Shown: positions 1 through 6,508, counted from the first letter of the stretch. The stretch is 12,382 nt of DNA from Chitinivibrionales bacterium (GCA_014729375.1 WJKA01000200.1:1-12382), one strand, 5' to 3'. Program-made: numbers and translations. Notes: a model not told the origin generated them from the letters alone.

Positions 1-853
1 TATCAATACTCCGCATCAAACAAGATGTACCGGAATCTTGGTATATACTATCGATATGCTGTTTTACGTCTGCGTACTCTTTTTGCTCAACGAGGCCGAT
101 TATCAAGACGGCGGGTGTATGACTCATCTGCCGGGTGGTCCCACTTGAATTTCTTCCGAAGCCGAAGACGGTCATATTGCCCTGCATGGGCCGATAGTGG
201 TCGACAATGGCATCATTGTTCTCTGGTACTTCGGTATGGATCATAAACAGCGCTCGATTAAGCGATGCATCGGCAAAACAGATCCACTCGGCGCGTTCAG
301 CCGCGCCTGAGGTATTGGTAATATCTCCGGTAAAGCTTTCGGAGCAGATACCTGAATCACCGGCTGATGTATACCATATATCGGCATCTTCATACTCCCC
401 GCCGGGAGTGCCTTCATACAGAAACCAGTAATCTTCAGCCACAGAATGCACAGTCATTTTTGCATGATTTTCATAGAATTCCCAGGTGGTGCTCCAGTCC
501 CCTTTTGCTGAATGAATCGTTACCTTGTCAAGAGTCTCATTACGCGCATCAGGACTTGTTGACACCGCACCGGTATAACCGGGATGACCGAATTTGTTTA
601 ATCCCATATTGGGAATACCGCGGTACTCCCCTGCCGACCCGCCGCCTTCACGCCACCCGATCCAGTCGTTACTGTCGGCATCGACAATGCTGGTAAATCC
701 TGCCCCGGTTTTATCATAATAATAGGTTGCTGTCTGCGTGGCGATCCTGAAACACTCGATATTTTCATCGGTGGTATCCGAGAGTGTCACTGCCTGTGTC
801 AGGGCTGAGCACGCAACACAAAGTATACAGGTGATGTGCAGTTTCACAGACAT
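1..853 (-). CDS. Secreted protein of unknown function, C-terminus beyond the window
   Basis: An open frame of about 284 codons begins at the ATG whose complement lies at 851-853 and runs without a stop off the left edge. The N-terminus is a signal peptide: short basic start, hydrophobic run, probable cleavage after LTQA near residue 20, so the product should be exported. The mature part is rich in Trp, Tyr, Gly and Asp, with phrases such as YYYDKTGAGFTSIVDADSND, GGGSAGEYRGIPNMG and WFLYEGTPGGEYED. These resemble a family of uncharacterised secreted beta-sandwich-like proteins found in polysaccharide-degrading bacteria; that match is from memory and I give no catalytic function. No strong Shine-Dalgarno precedes the start, only AT-rich DNA. 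It is co-directional with the split PA14 protein upstream, separated by the ATPase relic on the other strand. Confidence 0.8.
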   Translation of the reverse strand, partial: MSVKLHITCILCVACSALTQAVTLSDTTDENIECFRIATQTATYYYDKTGAGFTSIVDADSNDWIGWREGGGSAGEYRGIPNMGLNKFGHPGYTGAVSTSPDARNETLDKVTIHSAKGDWSTTWEFYENHAKMTVHSVAEDYWFLYEGTPGGEYEDADIWYTSAGDSGICSESFTGDITNTSGAAERAEWICFADASLNRALFMIHTEVPENNDAIVDHYRPMQGNMTVFGFGRNSSGTTRQMSHTPAVLIIGLVEQKEYADVKQHIDSIYQDSGTSCLMRSID

Positions 854-1024
854 GACAAGAATATAAATATTAACAGGAAAGGATTGCTGCTCATGGGTAG
901 ATTTTAAGGTAATTGCATTCCAGATAGTATGCCCTGTTCCAGCCGAAAGTTGATACATTAACAAGTCTAGACCTGCCTTATTGTTTTCCGTGGTATATAT
1001 TTACATAAAGAGCAAAAAGCATCT

Positions 1025-1302
1025 ATGGAAAAGTTTTTCGGCCGTCATAGCGAAATTTCAACCCTCAAAAACAGATTCGCTTCTCCGAAAATATCATTGG
1101 ATCGATATCGGTGAATGCAAATGGGGAACAGTCCGGTCGTTTTCGCAAGTTGCGCAGGACCTTCAGAAAAAAATCAGCAGCTATACTAATCCCGGCAATG
1201 CGACATTGTGCCCACGCATTTTTGTCCGCAAAAAGCCCCGCTCCTGCTCCGGGATCGAGGGGGGTTCGGATCCATGATCTCGATGGAATCTACAGTCGGT
1301 AA
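1025..1302 (+). pseudogene. Remnant of AAA ATPase with DUF234-type nuclease tail
   Basis: Three frames together read as the two ends of one known protein type. From the ATG at 1025 frame 2 gives MEKFFGRHSEISTLKNRF, the usual start of archaeal-type AAA ATPases (F-x-GR-x2-E-x2-L). About 25 codons in, the match moves to another frame reading WIDIGECKWGTVRSF, then YTNPGNATLCPRIFVRKKP, which resembles the C-terminal DUF234 domain, a PD-(D/E)xK-nuclease-like fold; E-C-K would be the E-x-K pair. After the run CCCC at 1236-1239 the match moves to a third frame giving PGSRGVRIHDLDGIYSR and a TAA stop at 1300-1302, consistent with one extra C. The family is usually about 450 aa; here the P-loop core and the upstream nuclease Asp are gone. 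It is therefore a dead gene. The family call rests on motif recall. Confidence 0.6.
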
Positions 1303-1338
1303 ATTGTAAAGGACCACGTTGCATACTTTAACTGCAGC

Positions 1339-3003
1339 TTACATATTCACCAGCCGCACGGCACAATTACTGCTCGAGTGCATGATTCGGAGAACCAGTA
1401 TTCCCGATGACACCGGTTTCCGCAAGGCGACGGCTTTTGTTCCCTGCACTTTTTTCGATGCGATAACGCGTCCATCAAGGGTACACAATTCAACCGTCCA
1501 GGCGCGGGTATCGGGCAGGATCAGCGAAACAACTCCTTTTTGATCGGTCGTGACTTTGACATTCCGTATTAACATGTGGCCATCACTGAAGTTTGCCGCT
1601 ACAATCGATGTTCCATCAAGCGAGTCGTAATGCTCGTAATGCGGCGGAAGCACACTGTCGATCGGCGCATCGGCATGAAAGAGCGCGCTTGACGGGATCG
1701 GCTGCTTATTGATCCCCGGCCCCGACCACTGCACATCAAGCACCGCATCATCGATACTCTGATGATAGGTAATTACCAGCGGATGCATGCCTTCGGACAG
1801 GTTTATTGTCCCCGAGCCTTCGGAGGGCGTGCCGGCAAGCGGGCCGTCTTTATCGATAATAATGCGGCCGTCAATAAACAGCTTCGCGGCGTCATCAGCG
1901 GTCATGTAAAACGTATAGTCGCCCTCCTGCTGTATATCGATATAGCCCCAGAACCGGTAGCCGTACCGGTCGGGGTCCGTCGCGTTTTCTATGGTGATTG
2001 TTTCGATGATGCCTTTGTCGCGACAATACCCGCCGCATTCACCCCCGCCCATGCCCGATCCGTAAAGAGGATAGTGCGGGATCACCTCAGAAGTAAAATT
2101 CCAGAAATATTCATACACAAGGCCGGGTGCCGGATCGACCTTCACAAAGGAAACGGTCGTCGGCCACCAGCTCGGCGCCTGACCGTCCTTGAATGCCAGA
2201 GCAGAAAGGGTTGCCGTCTCTGTCAGAGTTACCGTGTCCGGGCACAGTGTCGAATTTTCCGACGGCCAGGAACCATCGAGCGTATAGCGTATCGTCGTCC
2301 CTTCTTCCTCTGAAACATCGCCGTATTTACTCCAGGTTTTCGTTGCGATAAAAACCTGTATCGAATCGACAAAGTATACTACGGAATGTTCCCGTCCGTC
2401 AAAATATTCTCCGGGAGGAAACATGTGCGCTTTCGATGTTACATCCAGATTTGTTTCCTGTGACGGACTCTGACAGCTTTCATTATCATCAAGACATGAA
2501 ATGGCATAGCTGTCCCGATTGGTAACATCATTACGAAGATCGGGGTAAATATCTGATTCCGGCGCTGAAACCCAGAAATCCGCATGCAGCACTTCATCAC
2601 CCGCATCGATTGTGCTGTCGATATTATCGGCATTGAGGTTTGTTTTATTAGCATGCGGTATTCTGGTGACATTGAGCGATTGCTGAGCATCCCAGTTGAT
2701 AATTATAAGATTGCTTCCATTGCTCATTTCCCGCCCACTCGGCGACCATCCGTGAATAGTCGCGGTCCAGTACTCGGAATTGCACGACCAGTTGTTTTCG
2801 GTCCACATTCCTCCGCCGACATGCTCGACGCGACACTGTGGAGGGTCCCCCCAGCACTCCTCATACTGAAAATAATCATCAAGCGACCAGAGGTTTCGCT
2901 CACCGTTGTCTGCACTGAGAATGCCGCTCCGTTGACGAGTGCTGTAATCGGTCTGACTGAAACTCAATGTCTGGTGTCCCGATCCCTGGATATCAGCAGT
3001 CAC
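1339..3003 (-). CDS. C-terminal part of split secreted protein: chitobiase-C-like, PA14 and sorting-like domains
   Basis: This 554-codon stretch (from GTG at 3003) is in the same frame as the upstream piece at 3031-3660, separated only by a TGA at 3031-3033. It is therefore best read as the rest of one gene, not an independent one; the GTG has no ribosome binding site. Domains by residue of this piece: about 1-150 is Trp/Asp-rich and continues the beta-propeller-like N-terminal region. About 215-290 resembles the chitobiase/hexosaminidase C-terminal domain (IRYTLDGSWPSENS, then TATLSALAFKDG). About 293-445 is a PA14 domain (GLVYEYF, FWGYIDIQQEGDYTFY, DDAAKLFIDG), a carbohydrate-binding fold. 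Residues 488-554 form a short beta-rich tail (LCTLDGRVIAS, SSGILVLRI) like type IX sorting-like tails in Fibrobacterota and Bacteroidota. Expected role is binding polysaccharide outside the cell. No catalytic domain is recognised. Confidence 0.75.
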   Translation of the reverse strand: MTADIQGSGHQTLSFSQTDYSTRQRSGILSADNGERNLWSLDDYFQYEECWGDPPQCRVEHVGGGMWTENNWSCNSEYWTATIHGWSPSGREMSNGSNLIIINWDAQQSLNVTRIPHANKTNLNADNIDSTIDAGDEVLHADFWVSAPESDIYPDLRNDVTNRDSYAISCLDDNESCQSPSQETNLDVTSKAHMFPPGEYFDGREHSVVYFVDSIQVFIATKTWSKYGDVSEEEGTTIRYTLDGSWPSENSTLCPDTVTLTETATLSALAFKDGQAPSWWPTTVSFVKVDPAPGLVYEYFWNFTSEVIPHYPLYGSGMGGGECGGYCRDKGIIETITIENATDPDRYGYRFWGYIDIQQEGDYTFYMTADDAAKLFIDGRIIIDKDGPLAGTPSEGSGTINLSEGMHPLVITYHQSIDDAVLDVQWSGPGINKQPIPSSALFHADAPIDSVLPPHYEHYDSLDGTSIVAANFSDGHMLIRNVKVTTDQKGVVSLILPDTRAWTVELCTLDGRVIASKKVQGTKAVALRKPVSSGILVLRIMHSSSNCAVRLVNM

Positions 3004-3033
3004 CGTACCCGACGGTGATATTGCCGCGCCTCA
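3000..3033 (-). other. In-frame TGA followed by a 7-bp hairpin
   Basis: On the minus strand the TGA at 3033-3031 interrupts an otherwise continuous frame running from 3660 to 1339. Twelve bases later comes TCACCGT, a loop CGGGT and ACGGTGA (3018-3000), a perfect 7-bp stem with a 5-base loop starting 19 bases after the TGA. The phrase right after the stop, GAAISPSG, looks like the start of a propeller blade (compare GRRPAIN-THG before the stop), so both sides belong to one domain. The simplest reading is a nonsense mutation, for example GGA, CGA or a Cys/Trp codon to TGA. Selenocysteine insertion is the alternative; it fits the geometry but not the cell location. Confidence 0.7.
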
Positions 3034-3660
3034 CCCGCCGCCGATATTGACCCCGCCGTCGGAAAAAGAAGAAAAATCCATCTCGATCGTATCGGCGAGA
3101 TCGTCATCAAGACTCGGCGGCATTACATACAGATACCGACAATCTCTCTCACCGTCAGCCATCATGCCGGTCATGTATCCGCCCGGTGCGGGAATTCGCA
3201 TGACCCGGCGGCCATATCTGAACATGGCAACCCTGACATTTTCACATGTCTGCGCATTGACCCGCCAGAACTCGACATTGCCCTTGCCCCCGCGGCCGAT
3301 CGAATACCAGATCCAGTCCCCCTGCAGCCATTCAATATCACCATCCGCTCCATTGCTCCACTCAACCATATATTTTATTGTATGATCCGGCGAACTCAAC
3401 GGTACATCAGACCTGACAACAGCAATGGCATCCTTGCCGTTATGATCTGTCCAGAATGCCACATGGGTGCCATGCGTATTGATCGCCGGTCGGCGACCAT
3501 CTGCAATTTTAAAACTGTCGGCTACTGCATTGGATTCAATACGAATTGCACGGATTATGCGGGGATTTTTCAGATCCGCCACACCAATACCACTTACTGC
3601 AAGTGCCGAGCTATACGCAATACAAATTATCCCGGAAAAAAATGCAGAATATTTGCCCAT
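3031..3660 (-). CDS. N-terminal part of split secreted beta-propeller-like protein
   Basis: I place the start at the ATG complement of 3658-3660 because GGAGG lies five bases upstream; the frame is open to 3720 but that extension has no binding site. The product begins MGKYSAFFSGIICIAYSSA, a signal peptide with probable cleavage after ALA. It continues with propeller-like repeats: GRRPAINTHGTHVAFW, DWIWYSIGRGGKGNVEFWRV, then a turn rich in Asp/Ser. It ends NIGGG at the TGA at 3031. The downstream frame continues in register for another 563 codons (9 after the TGA plus the 554-codon piece at 1339-3003), so this is the front third of a protein of about 773 codons that would carry chitobiase-C-like, PA14 and sorting-like domains. 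As written only a truncated secreted product of about 209 aa would be made. No partner gene is evident. Confidence 0.75.
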   Translation of the reverse strand: MGKYSAFFSGIICIAYSSALAVSGIGVADLKNPRIIRAIRIESNAVADSFKIADGRRPAINTHGTHVAFWTDHNGKDAIAVVRSDVPLSSPDHTIKYMVEWSNGADGDIEWLQGDWIWYSIGRGGKGNVEFWRVNAQTCENVRVAMFRYGRRVMRIPAPGGYMTGMMADGERDCRYLYVMPPSLDDDLADTIEMDFSSFSDGGVNIGGG

Positions 3661-3968
3661 CATTACCTCCAGATTCTTCATATAACAAACATTTGTGGAT
3701 ATCATTACCACGTCCTGCACGAAGAGGCCTCACCATTCCACCTCCTCACCTCTCTGGTTCAGGGTGCAGAATTGAGTGACCAGTCATCTTTGACAAGCCG
3801 CTTTTGCTGTGTCTTAATAATAAATAATTATCAGCGTAGTAATCACCACTTAGAAATTACAGAAAATAAGCAAATAAATAAAATAATTTAAATGATAACA
3901 GGAATGAATAGAACAATCGGACGTTTTATTACGGCATTGTATTTTCTGAACAGCCACTCTCCACTCCA
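3661..3968. other. Non-coding upstream region between split gene and intron relic
   Basis: This 308-bp stretch holds no believable gene. It contains the GGAGG binding site of the secreted protein at its left end and very AT-rich DNA around 3815-3900, where a promoter for the minus-strand gene could lie, but I cannot assign boxes with confidence. The part from about 3900 to 3968 would be the 3' exon flank of the intron relic. Confidence 0.4.
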
Positions 3969-4038
3969 GTAGAGTTGGTGCGGATGTTATGCCGCACCCC
4001 TCATCGAATCGTACGTGCGGATTTCCCGCATACGGCTC
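3969..4038 (-). ncRNA. Group II intron domains V and VI
   Basis: Minus strand 4038-4006 gives GAGCCGTATGCGG, a GAAA-containing tip, and CCGCACGTACGATTC, the long hairpin of domain V with the AGC triad near its 5' end. Minus 4005-3969 follows as domain VI: GTGCGG pairs with CCGCAC, GAG pairs with CTC, and unpaired adenines in CCGCACCAACTC sit about seven bases before the proposed 3' end, where the branch-point A is expected. These elements look intact although the protein gene before them is not. Confidence 0.75.
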
Positions 4039-4049
4039 ACCCTTAAACT

Positions 4050-4661
4050 TCACCGAAGCCCAAATCGCCTTTCGAGCGTCGATTCCGTGAAGTCAGTTAT
4101 TCGACGCCCAACATATCGTGCCATGATGACAAAGTCATCCGCATATCGGACAATGCGTACATTTGCCCACATCCGTGGCCCACACATGCCGTTGAAAACT
4201 TTATCGAAACAGTGCAGGTACAGATTCGCCAACAGAGGGGAGATTACTCCTCCCTGTGGCGTTCCCTTATCCGGACGATCTACGTGCTTTCTACCCGATT
4301 CGTTACGATCTTCTATCGGGGATTCAAGCCATATACGTATCAGTCTCAGCACAGATCGATCTACTATTCGTCTGCGAATGCATGCCATCAGTTTAACATG
4401 CGGAATCGTATCGAAATAGCTCTTCAGGTCTGCATCATAGATCGATGTCCGACCTTCCTTGAGATTCCATTTTATCTCATCCAGCGCATCATGCGCAGAA
4501 CATTCAGGACGGAATCCATGCCGATGTGGGGCTCCCAGGTTCCTCGACCAGTCTTTCGATGCGCGCTCTCCACTTTCACCCCGGAACATTCTGCGATTGC
4601 TCATGCTCATTACTTCATCGCAGATAATAGATTTCATCAAATTTTGACTTGTAATCTTCAA
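4050..4661 (-). pseudogene. Group II intron reverse transcriptase, truncated at both ends
   Basis: The 203-codon frame contains the palm of an intron reverse transcriptase: GFRPECSAHDAL (residues 49-60), YDADLKSYFD (75-84), GTPQGG (133-138) and RYADDFVIMA (172-181, with the catalytic YADD). Full-length intron proteins have about 400-600 aa. The N-terminal fingers blocks (RT0-RT1) are absent; residues 1-47 (including GESGERASKDWSRNLG) look like sequence from nearer the intron start joined straight to the GFRPE block. After LERRFGLR comes a TGA and within about 10 bases domain V, so the rest of the RT, the maturase domain X and any endonuclease are missing. Two internal deletions explain this best. 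The frame opens with TTG and lacks a convincing binding site. Confidence 0.8.
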
Positions 4662-4678
4662 TAGATTACTTTATAATT

Positions 4679-4954
4679 ATGCAAAAAGAGAAATTTCAAG
4701 TCCTGTTTAAAACGAAAGATTGAACGGAAATTAACGAAACTACCTAAAGAAGTTCAGAAAAATTCAATCTATTGACCAAAGATTTGATGGATATGGGACC
4801 GGTACTTCCCCACAGGCCGAATTACAGTAAACGTGAAGGAGACACATTTCATTGTCACCTTGGATACAGCTGGGCTGCATGTTGGAGAAACGAAAAAGGA
4901 TCAATATTCATAGAGGTGTATTATGGTGGCAGTCGTGAAAAAGCCCCGTACTAA
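4679..4954 (+). pseudogene. RelE-like toxin with two compensating frameshifts
   Basis: The last 60 codons (from 4772) read DMGPVLPHRPNYSKREGD, FHCHLGYSWAACWRNEKGS and IEVYYGGSREKAPY, typical of RelE/ParE-superfamily toxins with the HCH...ACW...EVYY signature. The normal N-terminus is upstream but in pieces. ATG at 4679 gives MQKEKFQVLFKTKD and hits TGA at 4721. One base later the frame shifts to ERKLTKLPKEVQK (4722-4760). A missing A in the AAAAA run at 4758-4762 then restores the first frame (KFNLLTKDL). So one apparent +1 and one -1 change bracket 13 codons; with both repaired a toxin of about 91 aa results, normal for the family. The 3' end overlaps the antitoxin by 32 bp. Likely inactivated. 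A sequencing error at the A-run alone would not repair it. Confidence 0.7.
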
Positions 4955-5306
4955 AAAACCGACATTAAAAGTCGAAGGAAATATTCCATTCTGGATGATC
5001 AGCAGAATGAAAAAGGAATATGGTAAAAATCTCATTATTAAAGAAGAATATGAAAAAGAGGAAGAATATGTCGATCTTTTTTCTACTGCATGGCACAAGA
5101 AAACAGAAAACGAAACTTCAGCGGGTGATACTATTAAAATGTACCGGGAAAATGCAGGATTAACGCAGGAAGATTTAGGTAATAAACTCGGGAAAGTTCC
5201 TCGTCAAAATGTTTCCGCAATGGAAAAAGGAAGACGAGGAATCAGCAAAGATATTGCTCGTAAATTAGCAAATATCTTTAAGGTACCGATTGATAGATTT
5301 ATATAA
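4923..5306 (+). CDS. XRE-family antitoxin
   Basis: A 127-aa protein with a C-terminal helix-turn-helix of the XRE/Cro type at residues 69-127 (IKMYRENAGLTQEDLGNKLG, then VSAMEKGRRGISKDIARKLA). The basic and acidic N-terminal part (residues 1-65) probably wraps or neutralises the toxin. The start ATG is preceded by GAGGTG five bases upstream and lies inside the end of the toxin frame, the toxin-first translational coupling seen in HigBA-like pairs. It should bind its own promoter and repress the operon, by analogy with the family. The gene is intact while its partner is broken, so it may persist as an orphan repressor. Its A-rich codon use differs from the core genes to the right, in keeping with acquired DNA. 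Confidence 0.85.
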   Translation: MVAVVKKPRTKKPTLKVEGNIPFWMISRMKKEYGKNLIIKEEYEKEEEYVDLFSTAWHKKTENETSAGDTIKMYRENAGLTQEDLGNKLGKVPRQNVSAMEKGRRGISKDIARKLANIFKVPIDRFI

Positions 5307-5325
5307 TTTCTTACTGAACCTCTTT

Positions 5326-5402
5326 CGGTTGCCGTCCATGGCAACCGGTACGGTAAAGTGTCTATTTGAATGCTGGGGGTGGTACAAGCTTACACCAGCC
5401 CC
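5326..5402. repeat. Two adjacent hairpins downstream of the antitoxin
   Basis: CGGTTGCC (5326-5333) and GGCAACCG (5340-5347) form a perfect 8-bp stem with a 6-base loop. GGGGGTGGT (5375-5383) and ACCAGCCCC (5394-5402) form a 9-bp stem with one mismatch around a loop containing AAGCTT. Neither is followed by a T-run, so they are not classic terminators. The right arm runs into CCCCATGCTG (5399-5408), a 10-mer that recurs at 6210-6219 after the next gene pair. The rest of 5307-5530 has no gene. Confidence 0.6.
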
Positions 5403-5530
5403 ATGCTGGGCGGTAAAAAGCGCCGCTCCAAATTGCCGCGGAACTGGTGGTAACTTCAGTATAGGGCGAACATACATTGTAAGCCATAAATCCCGAAACC
5501 CAAAAGGATAATTTTTAAAAAAGGAATAGC

Positions 5531-5728
5531 ATGAAAGATAGAGGAATGAAAATCCAAATATTCAGATCTTATGAAGAAGAAGCAAAAGCAGAATACCAGC
5601 GCAGAAGCGACCAGTCTCCGGAAGAAAGAATTCATGAGTTTTCTGTCTTGCAGGAACGGTTCTGGGGCGAAAAATGGACGAGTAGTAAAATGGAGCCCGT
5701 AGTTTCTTTCGAAAAGGTAACATGGTAA
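5531..5728 (+). CDS. Small protein paired with nucleotidyltransferase, possible antitoxin
   Basis: A 65-aa soluble, charged protein (FRSYEEEAKAEYQRRSDQSP, then FSVLQERFWGEKW, ending VSFEKVTW). AAGGA lies several bases before the ATG. It ends one base before the next ATG, so the two genes are translationally coupled. I recall small proteins of this pattern (S-x-E-E-A..E.., then LQERxWGxKW) being encoded just before small nucleotidyltransferases in many bacteria, but no function is established to my knowledge. The arrangement suggests a toxin-antitoxin-like or substrate-partner pair; which one is the toxin cannot be read from sequence. An internal ATG at codon 6 is a less likely start because its GAGG is too close. 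Confidence 0.75.
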   Translation: MKDRGMKIQIFRSYEEEAKAEYQRRSDQSPEERIHEFSVLQERFWGEKWTSSKMEPVVSFEKVTW

Positions 5729-5729
5729 T

Positions 5730-6188
5730 ATGATTTTTACAAAAGACATGAAGGACATAATTGATCTTTTCGAAAAACACAATGTTCAATATGCGTTGGT
5801 AGGAGGATATGCTGTTATCTATTATGGGTATGTCAAATCAACACACGATATCGATTTTTTACTTTTTCCATCCCAAGAAAATGCTACGAGAATAATGGAA
5901 GCTTTAACTGAATTTGGTTTCGGTAATGCGGGTATACCAGCAGAATATTTTACAAAAGAAGGAACTGCTATTCATATCGGGGTTGAACCAAACAGAATAG
6001 ACTTTTTAACGACCCTGAAAGGCGTTTCAAATGCCGAAATTTTCAAACGAATTGAAAAAGTGGATTTTGAAGGGACGATATTAAACATAATCTCCAGAAA
6101 AGATTTGCTGCAAAGTAAAAAGGCTTCAGAAAGATTAAAAGATCTTGCAGATGCTGATGAACTCGGAAAGCTGGGGGGACGAAATTAA
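5730..6188 (+). CDS. Small nucleotidyltransferase-fold protein (DUF6036/MNT-like)
   Basis: A 152-aa single-domain protein of the polymerase-beta nucleotidyltransferase superfamily. Residues about 21-45 read YALVGGYAVIYYGYVKSTHD followed by IDFLL, giving the GG loop and the D-x-D metal pair; RIDFL near residue 90 supplies the third acidic position. The C-terminal ISRKDLLQSKKASERLKDLA is the usual tail of this group. Such proteins transfer a nucleotide to a protein, RNA or small molecule, and relatives include MntA/AbiEii-type toxin or antitoxin components; the substrate here is unknown. It follows the 65-aa gene with a 1-bp gap. All catalytic positions seem present, so it is probably active. 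Codon use is A/T-rich, like the antitoxin. Confidence 0.8.
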   Translation: MIFTKDMKDIIDLFEKHNVQYALVGGYAVIYYGYVKSTHDIDFLLFPSQENATRIMEALTEFGFGNAGIPAEYFTKEGTAIHIGVEPNRIDFLTTLKGVSNAEIFKRIEKVDFEGTILNIISRKDLLQSKKASERLKDLADADELGKLGGRN

Positions 6189-6216
6189 CGGCTTATATCA
6201 AACGCAAGCCCCCATG

Positions 6217-6238
6217 CTGACACACAGGCGGCTGTCAG
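6217..6238. repeat. Hairpin after the nucleotidyltransferase
   Basis: CTGACA (6217-6222) and TGTCAG (6233-6238) make a 6-bp stem with a 10-base loop. A second short stem, GGCTT (6190-6194) with AAGCC (6206-6210), precedes it. There is no T-run. The shared 10-mer CCCCATGCTG (6210-6219) overlaps the left arm. These spacers resemble the recombination or structural spacers of cassette arrays in general layout, but I do not find the core sites of a classical attC. Confidence 0.45.
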
Positions 6239-6250
6239 GAAGGACTGGAG

Positions 6251-6508
6251 GTGGCGGGATTGGAGGATATGGAGCACGGTGACTATTTCTACCCGGCAAT
6301 CAAGGTTGTATACGGTATGTCGCCTGCCGGATACGAGCCGGATCAATTCGGCACCACAACAACTCCACCGGGTTTCTCAGGTATGACCGCAACCGCGGTC
6401 TTCGTAATACTTGGCGAGCAGAAGAAGGATATCAACGGTCCGGCTTTCGCCTGCAATAATTCAGCATTCCTGCGCGCCGACAAAAGCAGCGCCGATTACG
6501 CCTGCTGA
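6251..6508 (+). CDS. Doubtful 85-aa frame overlapping the kinase gene end
   Basis: An open frame from GTG, with GGAG directly before it, gives an acidic start (GLEDMEHGDYFYPAIKVVYG) and a Thr/Pro-rich middle. I recognise no family. It overlaps the last 48 bases of the minus-strand ROK kinase, so its C-terminus at least is probably not native. The minus strand of 6189-6460 is broken by several stops, so if this stretch codes for anything it is on this strand. It may be a fragment of a lost gene or plain spacer. Confidence 0.2.
   Translation: MAGLEDMEHGDYFYPAIKVVYGMSPAGYEPDQFGTTTTPPGFSGMTATAVFVILGEQKKDINGPAFACNNSAFLRADKSSADYAC

Larger units (their letters stand above)
3969..4661 (-). mobile_element. 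Group II intron relic (3' part)
   Basis: On the minus strand this block reads reverse transcriptase fragment, then domain V, then domain VI, the normal order of the 3' half of a bacterial group II intron. The 3' boundary is placed at a CTCTAC end at 3974-3969, just after the domain VI stem, since such introns end in A-pyrimidine. I see no intron 5' end (GTGYG) and none of the long domain I upstream of 4661, so the element is truncated and cannot be self-mobile. The flanking genes are not obviously interrupted; it sits between the secreted-protein gene and the toxin-antitoxin unit. Confidence 0.7.

Noticed and set aside
1762..2313. Plus-strand 183-aa frame inside the PA14 gene
   Set aside because: It is antisense to a region with clear PA14 domain sequence, and its own product is Arg-rich with no recognisable motif.
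1339..3660. Alternative genetic code with TGA as Gly (Gracilibacteria type) to explain the split gene
   Set aside because: The ROK kinase and the GGDEF protein both end naturally at TGA at the expected family length.
3850..4053. Minus-strand 67-aa frame across the intron end
   Set aside because: It runs through domains V and VI of the intron, so its codons are RNA structure, not protein.
4644..4677. Promoter for the toxin unit: TTGTAA, 17 bases, TATAAT
   Set aside because: The spacing is good, but the -10 box ends one base before the proposed toxin ATG, so transcription would begin inside the gene; it may be chance in AT-rich DNA.
5326..5347. Rho-independent terminator after the antitoxin
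   Set aside because: The hairpin is perfect but no T-run follows on either strand.
5307..6240. CRISPR array or tandem repeat
   Set aside because: Only two copies of a 10-mer 800 bp apart, with genes between.
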